Below are positions 7,875 to 18,969 of a stretch of DNA of 64,000 nucleotides, one piece after another. Source of the DNA: Lepisosteus oculatus (Eukaryota > Chordata > Actinopteri > Semionotiformes > Lepisosteidae); NCBI RefSeq assembly GCF_040954835.1, contig NW_027167685.1, positions 1-64,000 on the forward strand, in the 5' to 3' direction. The position numbers and the translations under genes were made by a program. Position 1 is the first letter of the stretch. Every line of letters starts with the position of its first letter. The notes beneath the pieces are model-generated. The model searched no databases. It was given only the letters and a program-made list of their open reading frames with translations, and was not told the DNA's origin.

Positions 7875-9350
7875 TGTAGATAAAACTGGTTCAGGGACGC
7901 CAAATAATGTAGATTAAGCCGGTTCAGGGACGCCAAATATGTAAGAAAAGTGGCTCTCTGAAGGCACCAGTTCTGTAAGGTTTGGGCATTTACTGAGACA
8001 ATTATTAATTGTAGCAGTAAATCACAAAGTTGATTCTTTTGATGGCTTTAGAATCCAACCATGCGACATAACTCAAACAACGCGCACACACAGGTACTAA
8101 TACACGAGGATACATTTATTAATACATAGAATATGCATGAAAAACTAACAGATCTTATCGAGAGGGTTATCAGAATACAAAAGATATATATTCAATCAGT
8201 TACAAAGTGTTACACATATCAAGAGGACATACGTTCAGTATATCATTCATTAAGACCGTTTCGTAAAGTGAACTTGGTTACAACTTCTACATTAGATACT
8301 CAAAACAAGTACATAACTCTTAGGAATTAAATTGATATCAACTGGTTTGGATAACAATTGAATTCTCGAGCTGTAATGCATTGAAGTTGAATACTCATCC
8401 AATCTTTGGGGATTCAGATCTCCTGCGGGCACAAAGAAACAGTTGCAGGCTGTTGCTGTCCAATCCGCGCTCTCTGGCTCCGTGCCAGGCTGTGCTGTGC
8501 GGCTTGCGACGGTGCGCTGCTGTTGCTCATTGTTGGCTTTAACTAGCAAAGTTTGTGCACAGGAGAAAAGATGATTGTGGGTCCCAGCAAGTCAGGAAGA
8601 GGACCAGTTCGTTCCTGATGAAGAGCTAGTTCTGAATAGTGATTCAGCTTTCCACAGTTCCGACCTGTTCATGAGGCCTGCTGCTGGTTACTCTCTGGCA
8701 ACCTCCGCTCTAGACTCTTAGAACAAAGGAAAGTTCTGGCACTCGGACACACTGGCCGTTCCGTGGTTGTCCGGGCTGAGTCTCAGGATGGTCAGGAGGC
8801 GCGCTGCGAGAATGTCCTGCCCTTGGGAGCCTTCTGCTCCTGGGCCGTCCTGCCCTGGAATTCTCCTTTGAATTCCCTTTAGAATCTTACTGAATCTTGT
8901 TGAATCTTCCCTTCTGAATCTGAATCTGAATCTGAATCTGAATCTCTCAGGCTCTCTGTGTTGCCTGTTTTTACCTGGAGGAACTTCAGCTCATTGATTG
9001 GCTGAAAGTTCCATGGGCATCAGAGTCCCACGTGGGTTACTCGGCCCTACCAGTCCCTGATTGGTTGATCAGGGTGAGATATGAGTCACTTAGTCCTGAC
9101 ACTTAGTAATGCAGTCCAGATGTCCAACTCGCACTCCCTAGACAGATAGGCACCAATGGATGACCATTGATCATGATAGCCAGGCTTAGCTAAGTGCATC
9201 CCCCTTTGGGAGCTGTCCTTATCAAAAGAAAACATCTTGCATGAATGGTTTCTCTGTGGCTGCACCACAGAGATGAACAGAGAAATGGGGCCTCATTTGG
9301 GAAGCTCAGAAACCCTTAATTCTGCCTTATTAATAAACCTCGCCGCTACA
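7875..9350 (-). repeat. 3' LTR of ERV-A
   Basis: This LTR of about 1476 bp begins TGTAGCGGCGAGG after a purine tract on the minus strand and ends in CTACA at 7875. Its outer end carries a 33-bp tandem duplication (7875-7907 and 7908-7940), each copy containing a TGGCGTCCCTGAACC stretch like the primer-binding site. A CTGAAT hexamer repeat sits at 8914-8944. Confidence 0.85.
8914..8944. repeat. (CTGAAT)n microsatellite in the LTR
   Basis: About five tandem copies of CTGAAT lie within the ERV-A LTR, next to related TGAATCTTGTTGAATCTT sequence. It is a simple repeat. Confidence 0.85.
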
Positions 9351-9841
9351 TATCCCCCCTTTTTGAAGGTCACGAGGTCCCGAGGCATTGTTGCCTTCAA
9401 AACAAAACAGAGTTAAGTGATGTCCCTTGCCATTAGAACATTAACCTTAAATGTCCACATTACTCCTCGAGAATTCATACCGGAACCAGCATTGGATACA
9501 AACAGGATGAATAACATCTGGAGTATGTATAAACACGGTAGGAGACATTATCTAAGTCTAGGAATTACACATCAGGAAGTTCACTGTCAATATCTGATAC
9601 CTCTGTAGTAGATATTTGGGGAGAAGTCACTTCCTTTCTTTTGACATGCTACCGTTGACTCATTCGTGCTACCCAGAGTACATCTTGATGTGAGAGTACA
9701 TCATTCAGAGTACACTGTCAGTCATGATCCAGCTACCTGGCAGTAGTGTTACAATAACAACAGTTCCTGTTCCCAGCCCCCCCCGATAAACCACAACACC
9801 TGTGTTGGGTATCTGCTAGGGTGGTTTGGAGGTTTGTTCCA
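9351..9841. other. ERV-A region between polypurine tract and env-like part
   Basis: This is internal retroelement sequence. The polypurine tract (AAAAAGGGGGGA on the minus strand) lies next to the LTR. The rest has no recognised coding content. Confidence 0.6.
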
Positions 9842-10900
9842 TTAAAGCAAACTAACTACCTGTACCTCTTCAGGGCTTACTGTTTCTTGGATTTCTATCC
9901 AATTCAATAGTGTGGCACCTGAAGGCATCCATGACCTCAAGTTTGGTCTTATGTTGTCTGGTTCTAGACAGTACAGTGTTAAGTTCAAGAGCACTATGGC
10001 CTCCTCGGGAACTTGCAGGAAAACTGTTTGATTAGGTAGCTGCATTGCGGTAGCTGTATCATGCCTGTCACAAGTCATGGTGTCAGTTAAATGTGGTGTG
10101 CTGACCAGCCATTTACTTCCCACCTGCTCTTCGTGGGGTTCATTAACCTCCCTCTGCTCATTAGTAGCTTTACACCCTTCATTGGTGAATCATTTAGACA
10201 CAGCCAATGGATAGCTTTGGTAGCCATACCCATCTCAAGATTTGGAACCGAATTCAATCTTGGATTGCCTTCTGGGTGAGCTATGAGCAATGGGGTTAAT
10301 GTCACATACTCCTCTACTGAGAAGAGTGGAATCAAGTGGGTTGGGAATTGTGCCATGGCTAGACTGGCTACAGTGGCACTAAGCTCCCTTAACAGGTCTT
10401 GTGTCAACATTCTGGCCTGTTGCACACAAGCATAAACCCACTGTATAACACCAACAATCATGTCCACTGGTTGGGGAATAAGGTTTAACCCTGTTGCATA
10501 GGAAGTTGCCTGTAGGGTTTCCCCTAAGCTTTCCAACTTTTGCTGCTGTTGATACAGTCTGTCACTACCCTCTGGCATTTCTGACACCTGCCTTCTTGGG
10601 GCAGTCGGGGTGAGAGTGCCAGTAGCACACAAACCTACCAGAAATAGCAAACGTGCAACAGTGGCGGCAGCAATCAGTCCTCCCAAAAGTCTTTTCGGGT
10701 GGCTGATCCCAGTCATCTCCTTCTGAGTGACTGTTGCCTTTCTAAGCTGGCGCAGCGTGTACATGGTGTCTTTCTCAGTATGCCATGTGGCATCTTGGGC
10801 ACCAACATCCTGGAAATCTGTGGAGATCTGACGCAGCTGCTGATGCTGCTCCTCCTTTTCCAGGGCATTTGCTTTTTCGATTTGTTCATGCCTGTGCTCT
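9842..10900 (-). pseudogene. ERV-A env-like region (fossil)
   Basis: The translated region shows a hydrophobic stretch ([20 protein letters not shown]) and a [22 protein letters not shown] segment that could be a heptad-rich part of a transmembrane subunit, plus NQTVF-type glycosylation motifs. Its position next to the 3' LTR fits env. No CX6CC motif was identified, so the assignment to env is moderate. Confidence 0.5.
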
Positions 10901-13332
10901 AGGAACCCTGCAGGGGGCGGTGCAGCGGTGGAGCATGCCTGACCCTCGGCTGAGTGGTCATCTGGAGCACCTGAGTGATCTGGGATTGTTACCCTATTCT
11001 CACTGTTCAGGTCCACCCTGCACACCTCCTGATTGAGGAATCCCTCTATCGGCATGTTTACAATCGTTCGCTGGGGGTAGGTGTAGGACACCTGCTCGCT
11101 CCCCCCTTCCCTCGCTAGGGGTTCAGGGAGCTGCCCCAGCAGTGGGATAGCTAGTTCACTGTCTTTGAACTTACTATCACTCACCAGGCCCATGTCAGTG
11201 CAGGCGGGGATTCTGACACCCCTCTTTGCGATGTTCTGCACTGGCAGGTGGGTGGCTTGACAATCCAGCTCCAGTCTGGCTGAACCACTGTTGGTCAGAC
11301 TCAGACTGACAGACTGAGCTGGTGGCTGTGAGAAAACCGGCTCGGCTTTCATTCCCTGTCCCTTCTGGGGGACTGGGTGTGTAGGCAACCCTGCCGTTGA
11401 GGCAGGAACAATCAGGTCAGTCTCACTCACTACCTGGTAGTTGTGAGAAATAATGTTACCTGACTGCAGGTTCCCTGGGTCACAGCAGAGGGAATCAGCA
11501 TCTGGGATCAGGTGTGTCCACAGCGCAGTAGTCTCAGCGTCCAGCTGGACCTCCTGTCTAACCTGTGAATGTTGCACCAGGGGCACCTGGCGGTGGCCCT
11601 GTGACAGCTGCTCAAGCAGATCCTCACTAATAGAGGACCTCTCAGGGCTAAGGGCGAGGGCTACATCACCAACCTGCTCTCCTGCCATCTGGATCCCTTC
11701 CACCACTGCGGGGTGGTGGTCCTGACCCCTCTTGGGTGCCAGGGTGCACAGGGAAAGCTCCTTTTCATCGCCAGGTGGGGAGATCAGCTCCTCTTTAGGG
11801 ATGTAAAAGGTGTGTGCTTTACCTGGTGGATCAGGCGGCTGCTCGGAGCACCGCTCCTGTGGCATGGAGGCTGTTGGGACCTTGGCTGGGGCACGACTTC
11901 CCTGTATATTCGGGGAACAAGAAAATATTTTTATTTCTTGTCCAGAGGGAACAGAAGGAATCTCCGCATGGGCTTCTGTGTTCGGTGGGCACTGTGTGAG
12001 CACAGTCTGCCTCTTGGCCCCCCTTTCCTTCTGTACAGAAGGCTTAGGAGCCTTGACCTGTTTCCACACCTTGCCTTTCTGGTGATCCACCAAAGGTTCC
12101 TCTCTGAGTCGCATGCCCTTTTCTTTTTCTACCCGTTTGAGCTTGCCGTGTGACATCAAACACCTCTCAACCTCAGTGTCAATCAGTGTCTCACTGTGTA
12201 AGACATCTCCCATGGCAGCCTTGAGGTAAAAGCTTCCTGCTTTTCCTCTGTGTTTTACTGCCTGCTCTGTGACTTCAGGGGTGGAGTCAGCACTCACTTG
12301 GGAGTGGCTGACCTCATCCAGGCAGGAACCCTTCCGCTCAATCAGATAGACTGAGGGAGGGAGAGGGGGCGGGTCTCCGCCTCCTCCAGTGGAGAGTATC
12401 AGCTCATTCACGCTTCCGGCAGCCTTGGGGAGCGGTTGTCCCTGTCCTAATAAAGCTTGTTCAAGCCTGGCCAGGCGGGCGGCTACTGAATCCTTTTGTT
12501 CAGCTTTTTCTAGCCCTTTCCCTCCCCCGGTGTTCTCATGGCACTTAGGACGCTGGGTGCGGTCCTGTGTGCCAGCTTTGGAACAGGGCTTAGCCAGCTC
12601 AGGAGCCTGTGCTCCTTCGAGCAGGAGGGAATTAACCCTGCTGGCTCTGACGGCGAACACAGTCGCTTTAACAGCTTTTTGCTCAGAGTGACTTTGGACA
12701 TCATACTCCCAGGCTTTCTGCACGAATCTCTTAATATCAGTCATTTTCATGGTCTGTGCATCTGTATGCATTAAGATCATCTTTCTGACTGACGGGTGGA
12801 GATTCGCAATGAATAAACCCTTGAAATGTGTGTTCTCTTCGCAACCCTCATCATTTCGCCCTGCAAAATAAGTTCGTCTAAGTCTCTCGTAATATTCGCG
12901 AGGGGACTCTGCTCTCTCGTGCTTAATGTTAAGAGCGGCGGCTATCGCAGCAGTCGGGTCAATAAACGCACTGTATTCTTCGATAAGTGCTTGACATAGC
13001 TGCTCAAAGTCATTACAGACTTCTTTCATCTGCCTAGCCATCCACTCATGTACAGCTCTGCTGGTAGTTTTCCTGACCAGAAACACTTTCTCCTGTTCTG
13101 TGGCGTTTGGCAGGTACTGCAGGTTATACCTGAGGTCCTGAATATAACTCTCGATATTATTCTCTGACACTGCCGGGTCAAATCTCTCTATGTCCTTCGC
13201 TAGCTCTCTCAGAGAATGGAGATTTATCCTAGCTTCTCCGCTGACGGAGATATGGAAGAGATCGTGGTCAGACCTGTCGCTGCTAGAGAGAGTGCTTAAT
13301 AGCGACTCGAATTCAGACCTTTTAGCAACCAT
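10900..13332 (-). pseudogene. ERV-A gag/protease-like region (fossil)
   Basis: The region starts with [15 protein letters not shown]. It carries a Gag-type capsid-like stretch including [50 protein letters not shown] and [12 protein letters not shown] degenerate aspartic-protease-like stretch (around HSETLID) follows within a long Pro/Ser/Gln-rich segment. The later part is collinear with the element at 33532-35580 (for example MPIEGF and NQEVCRVDL in both). No zinc knuckle was seen. Confidence 0.7.
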
Positions 13333-13571
13333 CGTTAAACTTAAAGAGTATTACTTTTATGTACAAAATCACAGTTTTACCACAGAAAACCACAAGATCA
13401 AGTATGCAATCAACCCGGTAGATCGCAAAAGATCAGAAAACAATCAAGCACTGCTTAAAGAGCAAGGGGAACTTTTTTTCTTTCGGCTTTCAGCACACTG
13501 TATTGTCGTGTATGAAACCCGCGGCGTTTTATATTGAATTATTCCGCTTGGTTGACTCATTTCAGTCTTGC

Positions 13572-13592
13572 CACGCCCGTGCCAGGGACGCC
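13572..13592 (-). other. ERV-A primer-binding site (tRNA-Asn type)
   Basis: Just inside the 5' repeat, the minus strand reads TGGCGTCCCTGG followed by divergent bases. Twelve bases match the complement of the 3' end of vertebrate tRNA-Asn (CCAGGGACG plus CCA). Confidence 0.65.
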
Positions 13593-13598
13593 AAATAA

Positions 13599-14481
13599 TG
13601 TAGGGAAAACCGGTTCAGGGACGCCAAATATGTAATCATAGTGGCTCTCTGAAGGCACCAGTTCTGTAGGGTTTGGGCATTTACTGAGACAATTATTAAT
13701 TGTAGCAGTAAATCACAAAGTTGATTCTTTTGATGGCTTTAGAATCCAACCATGCGACATAACTCAAACAACGCGCACACACAGGTACTAATACACGAGG
13801 ATACATTTATTAATACATAGAATATGCATGTAAACCTAACAGATCTTATCGAGAGGGTTATCAGAATACAAAAGGTATATATTCAATCAGTTACAAAGTG
13901 TTACACATATCAAGAGGACATACGTTCAGTATATCATTCATTTAGACTGTTTCTTTGTGCCCGCAGGAGATCTGAATCCCCAAAGATTGGATGAGTATTC
14001 AACTTCAATGCATTACAGCTCGAGAATTCAATTGTTATCCCAACCAGTTGATATCAATTTAATTCCTAAGAGTTATGTACTTGTTTTGAGTATCTAATGT
14101 AGAAGTTGTAACCAAGTTCACTTTACGAAACGGTCTAAATGAATGATATACTGAACGTATGTCCTCTTGATATGTGTAACACTTTGTAACTGATTGAATA
14201 TATACCTTTTGTATTCTGATAACCCTCTCGATAAGATCTGTTAGGTTTACATGCATATTCTATGTATTAATAAATGTATCCTCGTGTATTAGTACCTGTG
14301 TGTGCGCGTTGTTTGAGTTATGTCGCATGGTTGGATTCTAAAGCCATCAAAAGAATCAACTTTGTGATTTACTGCTACAATTAATAATTGTCTCAGTAAA
14401 TGCCCAAACCCTACAGAACTGGTGCCTTCAGAGAGCCACTATGATTACATATTTGGCGTCCCTGAACCGGTTTTCCCTACA
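13599..14481. repeat. Rearranged 5' terminal repeat of ERV-A: 349-bp perfect inverted repeat
   Basis: The arms are 13599-13947 and 14133-14481. They appear identical by eye and are separated by 185 bp that is itself LTR sequence in reverse. Both arms are the downstream (R-U5 side) part of the LTR. As a result the element's outer end at 14481 is an inverted copy of the U5 end, not the expected U3 start. The GCAG target duplication flanks this rearranged end exactly. Confidence 0.88.
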
Positions 14482-14546
14482 GCAGCGTCGGGCCTGGTTA
14501 GTACTTGGATGGGAGACAGCCTGGGAATACCAGGTGCTGTAAGCTT
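14482..14546 (+). pseudogene. 5S rRNA gene, 3' half, continuing from 7874
   Basis: This segment, beginning with the GCAG target duplication, continues 5S from GCAGCGTCGGGCC to the TGTAAGCTT end and its T run. It differs from the other copies at GAGACAGCC (others GAGACTGCC). It is non-functional as a gene while the LTR element lies between its halves. Confidence 0.93.
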
Positions 14547-15159
14547 TTGCTCTCCCGGCCAGCAGGGGTCGCCGTTGGTGCCGTAGGCTTTGGGAGGAAA
14601 ACCTGCAGGATGGAAAGGTGATCTATAGCCTCATCTCTAGAGATGTTTTGTTGCTGTGGCATGTGTGTGACCCATATTCAAAAAAAAAAACCCGTCTGTA
14701 AAACGAATATCGAAGCTGCCTCTAAATCTGCAAATGAAGATGAGTCGATAAACCACTCGTTTTTCGTATAACTAGACATATATTCATTTGTTACCGATTT
14801 CATTCATTGAGCATGGATACAGTAGAGGTACAGCCATTCACTGTTTGACATGTCTGCACTGGTACAGAACCGAGCAATCAGAAAACGGGTGAAACTGTCT
14901 TTAGACTCAGCATACAGTACCGAGGCCCCCCATGACCAAATAAAGGCTAACCTCGATAATCAGCCTAAAGAACGCAGACTACAGCAAAACGACTGACTTT
15001 GAAAAGGGAATGAACGTCCGGAAGGAGTAGTGGAACTAGCTTGAGATGCTTCTCCGGACCCCTAACTAAAAGCCAGCGAGAACCAGCAGCGGCGTCCACT
15101 CCTGTCGAACCGGGATCCTTCCGCAGCCACGCAGCTCGTGGTGTCCTAACCCTCCCGTA
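14547..15159. other. 5S-U1 intergenic spacer, unit B
   Basis: This is a near-exact copy of 66-678, with single substitutions only. I see no gene in it. Confidence 0.8.
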
Positions 15160-15173
15160 TCTGATTTTGGACC
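15160..15173 (-). promoter_or_regulatory. U1 snRNA 3' box, unit B
   Basis: It reads the same as at 679-692 (minus strand AAAATCAGA core) and starts about 9 nt past the U1 3' end at 15182. Confidence 0.75.
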
Positions 15174-15181
15174 AAGCACAT

Positions 15182-15307
15182 CAGGGGAGAGCGCGAACGC
15201 AGTCCCCCACTACCAGAAATTATGCAGTCGAGATTCCCACATTTGGGGAATTCGCAGGGGTCAGCACAGCCGGAGTGCAATGGCCGAGCCTCGCCCTGGG
15301 TGAACCG
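15182..15307 (-). pseudogene. U1 snRNA gene, 3' segment, split by LINE, unit B
   Basis: This is the same U1 portion as 701-826 with the same junction to the LINE (CGGTTCACCC). Stem-loop II, the Sm-site-like AATTTCTGG and stem-loop IV are present. It is split from its first 32 nt at 20453-20484. Confidence 0.92.
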
Positions 15308-15510
15308 ATTTCCGATTTTTAAGAACTTTATTTTCTTTTCACAAAAAAATACAGGAAATCACAAATCAGAAAGCTTTACATTAATATACATACTTAAAAC
15401 AGTATATATGATCACATCTCATTACATTTTGACACGGAACCAGTTACATAGCAACAATTTCTTTTTTTCTGGTGCAAATCACATTCTTTACTTAAACATG
15501 ATAATGTTTT

Positions 15511-18500
15511 TCACAGTTTCTTGAGATACTGTCCAATGCCCTCTATTTCCCACAGATTTTCTGCTTCCTCCCTCCCTTCTCTCCACAGATCTCTGAGGTA
15601 ATAGTTCTCTCGGGTGATGAACAGGGCCAGGCTACCTGCTGCCTTGACTGGGACCTCGATGCCTTTGAACAGCCCCATGTTCCTCACTCTCCACAGGGCG
15701 TCTTTCCCACTGTTCACCACGGCCCAGATCCTGTCAAACACGTCAGGAGGAAGCTTGACAGGAGAGATGCCGTATATGATGAAAGCAGCGGTCAGGGTAA
15801 ATTGGGGCGAGAGAGCCTGCAACCAATCTTCAAACTGTGCCCAGAAGGCCTTAGCAAAAAAGCAGGACCACAGGAGGTGGGTCACAGTCTCCTCCTCGCC
15901 GCAGCCCACCCTAACGCAGCGAGGGCTGGGGGTGAGGCCCCTACGGTACAAGAAAGTTCGTACCGGTAAGCACTGGTGGACGACACTCCAGGCTAAATCT
16001 CTGTGAATGTTGCACAGAAATTTAGAGGATGTGTGTTTCCACACCTTCCTTGTTTGGGCTGATGTTAAAATGCCCACAGGGGTCTGCCTATTGTTCTGGG
16101 GTGCTACGAAATCTTCCAGTTTTTGGACGCTGACATCTCGGAGGGGAATATGGCCAATTGGGTGAGATCTTAGAAAACTTTTAACTGTCCCATAAATTGC
16201 AGGGCATGTGTCAGAGAGTGGGACGTCCAGCTTGGGTCTGACACCCCACACTCTGAACACCTCCCTACCTACCCAGAGCCTGGAAAAATAAGTCCAGGTA
16301 CGCGCTGCAGGTGCTGTTGCAAAGCCTCTCAGCACAGAGGCCAGGAAAATGCACAGCAGCTTCGTAGCAATATCTGGGACAGACTTCCCCCCTGAGGGTA
16401 GCGGCCTGTACATTATTTCCCTTCTGAGTCTTTCCTGCTTCCCACCCCATAGAAATTGAAACATCAATCTCCTCAGCACCGCCGCAACACGGTGTGGGAT
16501 TGGGAAGGTAGAAGCCAGAAAATTCAAGACAGGCAAGAGCTCGGCTTTGATGACCAGCACCTTCCCTGTCATGGTGAGGTCTCGGTCCTTCCATTGCATC
16601 AGTTTTTTGTTTAAGATTGGCAATTTGTTCTGCCAATTTACTGTTCCCATCTCTTCTCCAAAATACACCCCCAGGACCTTAATTCTCTTCTCTTGCAGCC
16701 TGAGATCATGTCCTTCTTTTGGCTCCCTCCAGTTCTGATAAAAAATCTCACTCTTAGATGTGTTAATTTTTGCGGAGGAAGCCAAAGAGAACCGATCACA
16801 GCACTGCAGAGCTCTGCTAATTGAGGCATTGTCAGAGAGGAGCAGGGTGACGTCATCCATGTATAGAGATGTCTTTACCTCTCCTCCCCCACTTCCAGGC
16901 ACTGGTATCCCATTAATGGCCTGATCCTGGCGCAAGGCACAGGCTAAGGGCTCCATAGCCAAAACGAATAACAAGGGGGATAATGGGCAGCCCTGCCTCA
17001 CCCCTGAACAGACTTCAAAGGTGCGTGATCTATTGCCATTAACCATGACTCTGCTGTTGCTACCTGTGTACAGCAGGTTAATCCACTTTCTCATGATGGG
17101 GCCAAACTTCATGTGCTCAAGTACCGATGTTAAGTACTGCCGGTTTAGGCGGTCAAAGGCCTTTTCTAGGTCTACACCTAAAATGCACAGAGGGAGGGAG
17201 CGATCCTCAGAGTACAGACAGACATCCCTCAACAAGGCCAGGTTGTCGCTCATCAGGCGTCCTGCTATCCCACAAGTCTGTTCTTTCCCTACCAGTGAGG
17301 CCACTACATTTTGTAGGCGCAGGAAAAGGGCTTTGGACAGGATCTTAGTGTCCACGCCTAACAGGCTGAGGGGTCTCCAGTTCTTTATGTCATTTTTTGC
17401 TCCTTTCTTAAACAAGAGAGAGATAGTGCCTTCTCTTAAGGAGTCAGGCAGCAATTCTGTCTTGTAGCTTTCCTCGAATAGGAGCAGTAGCGGATCCTGA
17501 AGCAAATCCCAAAAGGTGCAATAAAATTCTTTAGGGAGCCCGTCAGCACCCGGAGTTTTCCCCTTCTGTAAGCTCTCCATAGCCTGTCTCAGCTCTTCTA
17601 CTGTCAAATCCCTCTCAAGTACTTCCCTATCTTCTTCACTCAAAATGTTTTCTAGCTTTGAGGTAAAAAAATGAATATCTTCATCCTTTACCTCTGTAGA
17701 GCTGTACAGTCTTGAGTAGAAGGCCTCGGTGCAGGAGAGGATAGCACTCGGCTCTGTTCTCTCTCGTCCCTCCTCATCAACTACACTTTCCATGACAGTC
17801 TTGGAGCCTACCACTTTCCTGAAAAAGAAGCGAGTACACTTCTCATTTTCTTCCAAGAACTGCACTCTGCTTCTTAACAGCACTCCTCGACTACTTTCTT
17901 CGGCTATGCTCCGGATGTCCTTTTTTAAAAGGGCGATATCCTCGAGCACATCGAAGCCACTGTGCAGCATCGTGTAGAGACGCTGCAGCTGCCTCTGTTT
18001 CCTGGCTAGCACTCCTCTCCGTCTGGCAGCAGCCTTCCTTCCCTCAGCCATGAAAAAGGCCTTTGTCCTCACCTTCACCTCCTCCCACCACTCTCCTACT
18101 GACCCGTACAGACACTGCAAGGACAGCCACTGTGATAGTTTCTCCTTGTAGCGGGATACTACCCCCTCGTTCTCTAGCAGCTTTGTGTTGAGTTTCCAGA
18201 GGCCTGGGCCAAAGACAGTCCCGCCCTGGAGTTCCACTCTACACCCTAAAGCCTGATGATCTGAGAAGAAGACAGGCTGAAGAGTGACCCCAACAACTTT
18301 CACTCTCTCTGAGACAAAGCAATAGTCAATTCTGGAGCTGCTATTCCTCCCTGACCATGTATATCCTGCTGTTGTGGGATATATACATCTATATGTGTCT
18401 GAGAGTTTAAAGTCTTGAACTAAGTTTTGCAGGGCCAGTGAGCTAGAATCCAATTTTATCGGCGAGCTAGACTGCCTGTCTGTGTGCTCTAAGATACAAT

Positions 18501-18969
18501 TAAAATCCCCTCCCACTATCACGTCTGTGCTGCATAACAATAGGGGGGAGAGTGCCTTGAGTAGCTCCACCCTTCCTCCTACGTCAGTAGGGCAATACAC
18601 ATTGATTAGCCGCAGGTTAACGGTCCCCCATTCCACATCCACACACAGCAACCTGCCATCTATGACCCTCTGAATACTTTTCAATTTGAATGCCCATCCT
18701 TTGAAAAGAATGGCCACGCCAGAGGCTCTGTTGTTATTGTCCCCTGACCAAACAGAAGGCCCTTTATCCCACCTATCTTCAAAACTTTTATACCTCTCTT
18801 GATAGGCTAAAGCACACTCCTGCAACATCAACACATCTCCCTCTCTCTGCTGGAGGTAATCAAAGACAGACTGGCATTTAACTCTGTCATTGATACCTCT
18901 TGTGTTAAGAGAAATTATGTTAAGAGCCATATTACACAAGAAAGTGGAACCAGTCTTTACAAAACACAT
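15511..18969 (-). CDS. LINE ORF2 protein: endonuclease plus reverse transcriptase, copy B
   Basis: This 1152-codon frame has the same motifs as copy A (LNTRGI, GDFNCIL, SDHQALG, GVRQGCPLSPLL, YMDD). The only residue difference I noticed is near the C terminus (EIEGIGQ here, EIESIGQ in copy A). Two intact copies so alike imply a recent duplication, recent gene conversion or recent activity. The start overlaps ORF1 exactly as in copy A; the alternative ATG is at 18930. Confidence 0.95.
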   Translation of the reverse strand: MCFVKTGSTFLCNMALNIISLNTRGINDRVKCQSVFDYLQQREGDVLMLQECALAYQERYKSFEDRWDKGPSVWSGDNNNRASGVAILFKGWAFKLKSIQRVIDGRLLCVDVEWGTVNLRLINVYCPTDVGGRVELLKALSPLLLCSTDVIVGGDFNCILEHTDRQSSSPIKLDSSSLALQNLVQDFKLSDTYRCIYPTTAGYTWSGRNSSSRIDYCFVSERVKVVGVTLQPVFFSDHQALGCRVELQGGTVFGPGLWKLNTKLLENEGVVSRYKEKLSQWLSLQCLYGSVGEWWEEVKVRTKAFFMAEGRKAAARRRGVLARKQRQLQRLYTMLHSGFDVLEDIALLKKDIRSIAEESSRGVLLRSRVQFLEENEKCTRFFFRKVVGSKTVMESVVDEEGRERTEPSAILSCTEAFYSRLYSSTEVKDEDIHFFTSKLENILSEEDREVLERDLTVEELRQAMESLQKGKTPGADGLPKEFYCTFWDLLQDPLLLLFEESYKTELLPDSLREGTISLLFKKGAKNDIKNWRPLSLLGVDTKILSKALFLRLQNVVASLVGKEQTCGIAGRLMSDNLALLRDVCLYSEDRSLPLCILGVDLEKAFDRLNRQYLTSVLEHMKFGPIMRKWINLLYTGSNSRVMVNGNRSRTFEVCSGVRQGCPLSPLLFVLAMEPLACALRQDQAINGIPVPGSGGGEVKTSLYMDDVTLLLSDNASISRALQCCDRFSLASSAKINTSKSEIFYQNWREPKEGHDLRLQEKRIKVLGVYFGEEMGTVNWQNKLPILNKKLMQWKDRDLTMTGKVLVIKAELLPVLNFLASTFPIPHRVAAVLRRLMFQFLWGGKQERLRREIMYRPLPSGGKSVPDIATKLLCIFLASVLRGFATAPAARTWTYFSRLWVGREVFRVWGVRPKLDVPLSDTCPAIYGTVKSFLRSHPIGHIPLRDVSVQKLEDFVAPQNNRQTPVGILTSAQTRKVWKHTSSKFLCNIHRDLAWSVVHQCLPVRTFLYRRGLTPSPRCVRVGCGEEETVTHLLWSCFFAKAFWAQFEDWLQALSPQFTLTAAFIIYGISPVKLPPDVFDRIWAVVNSGKDALWRVRNMGLFKGIEVPVKAAGSLALFITRENYYLRDLWREGREEAENLWEIEGIGQYLKKL

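Larger units (their letters stand above)
7875..14481 (-). mobile_element. LTR retroelement (ERV-A), tRNA-Asn-type primer site, inside a 5S gene
   Basis: This is a retrovirus-like element on the minus strand with TG...CA ends and a GCAG target duplication. Parts are a 3' LTR (7875-9350), a polypurine tract (about 9353-9366), an env-like region (about 9842-10900), a gag/protease-like region (about 10900-13332), a primer-binding site (about 13572-13592) and an unusual 5' terminal repeat (13599-14481). The primer site begins TGGCGTCCCTGG, the complement of the end of tRNA-Asn. No reverse transcriptase or integrase region is recognised, so the copy is a broken fossil. Repeat-end divergence of a few percent suggests fairly recent insertion. 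Its protease-region protein is plainly related to the element at 31350-36022. Confidence 0.88.

Noticed and set aside
5980-7936. Many overlapping frames of 60-235 codons in the GC-rich spacer
   Set aside because: High GC gives long chance frames on all strands. They overlap U1, enhancer and SINE sequence and show no domain.
10091-12774. + strand frames over the ERV-A internal region
   Set aside because: Antisense to the retroelement frame. No independent support.
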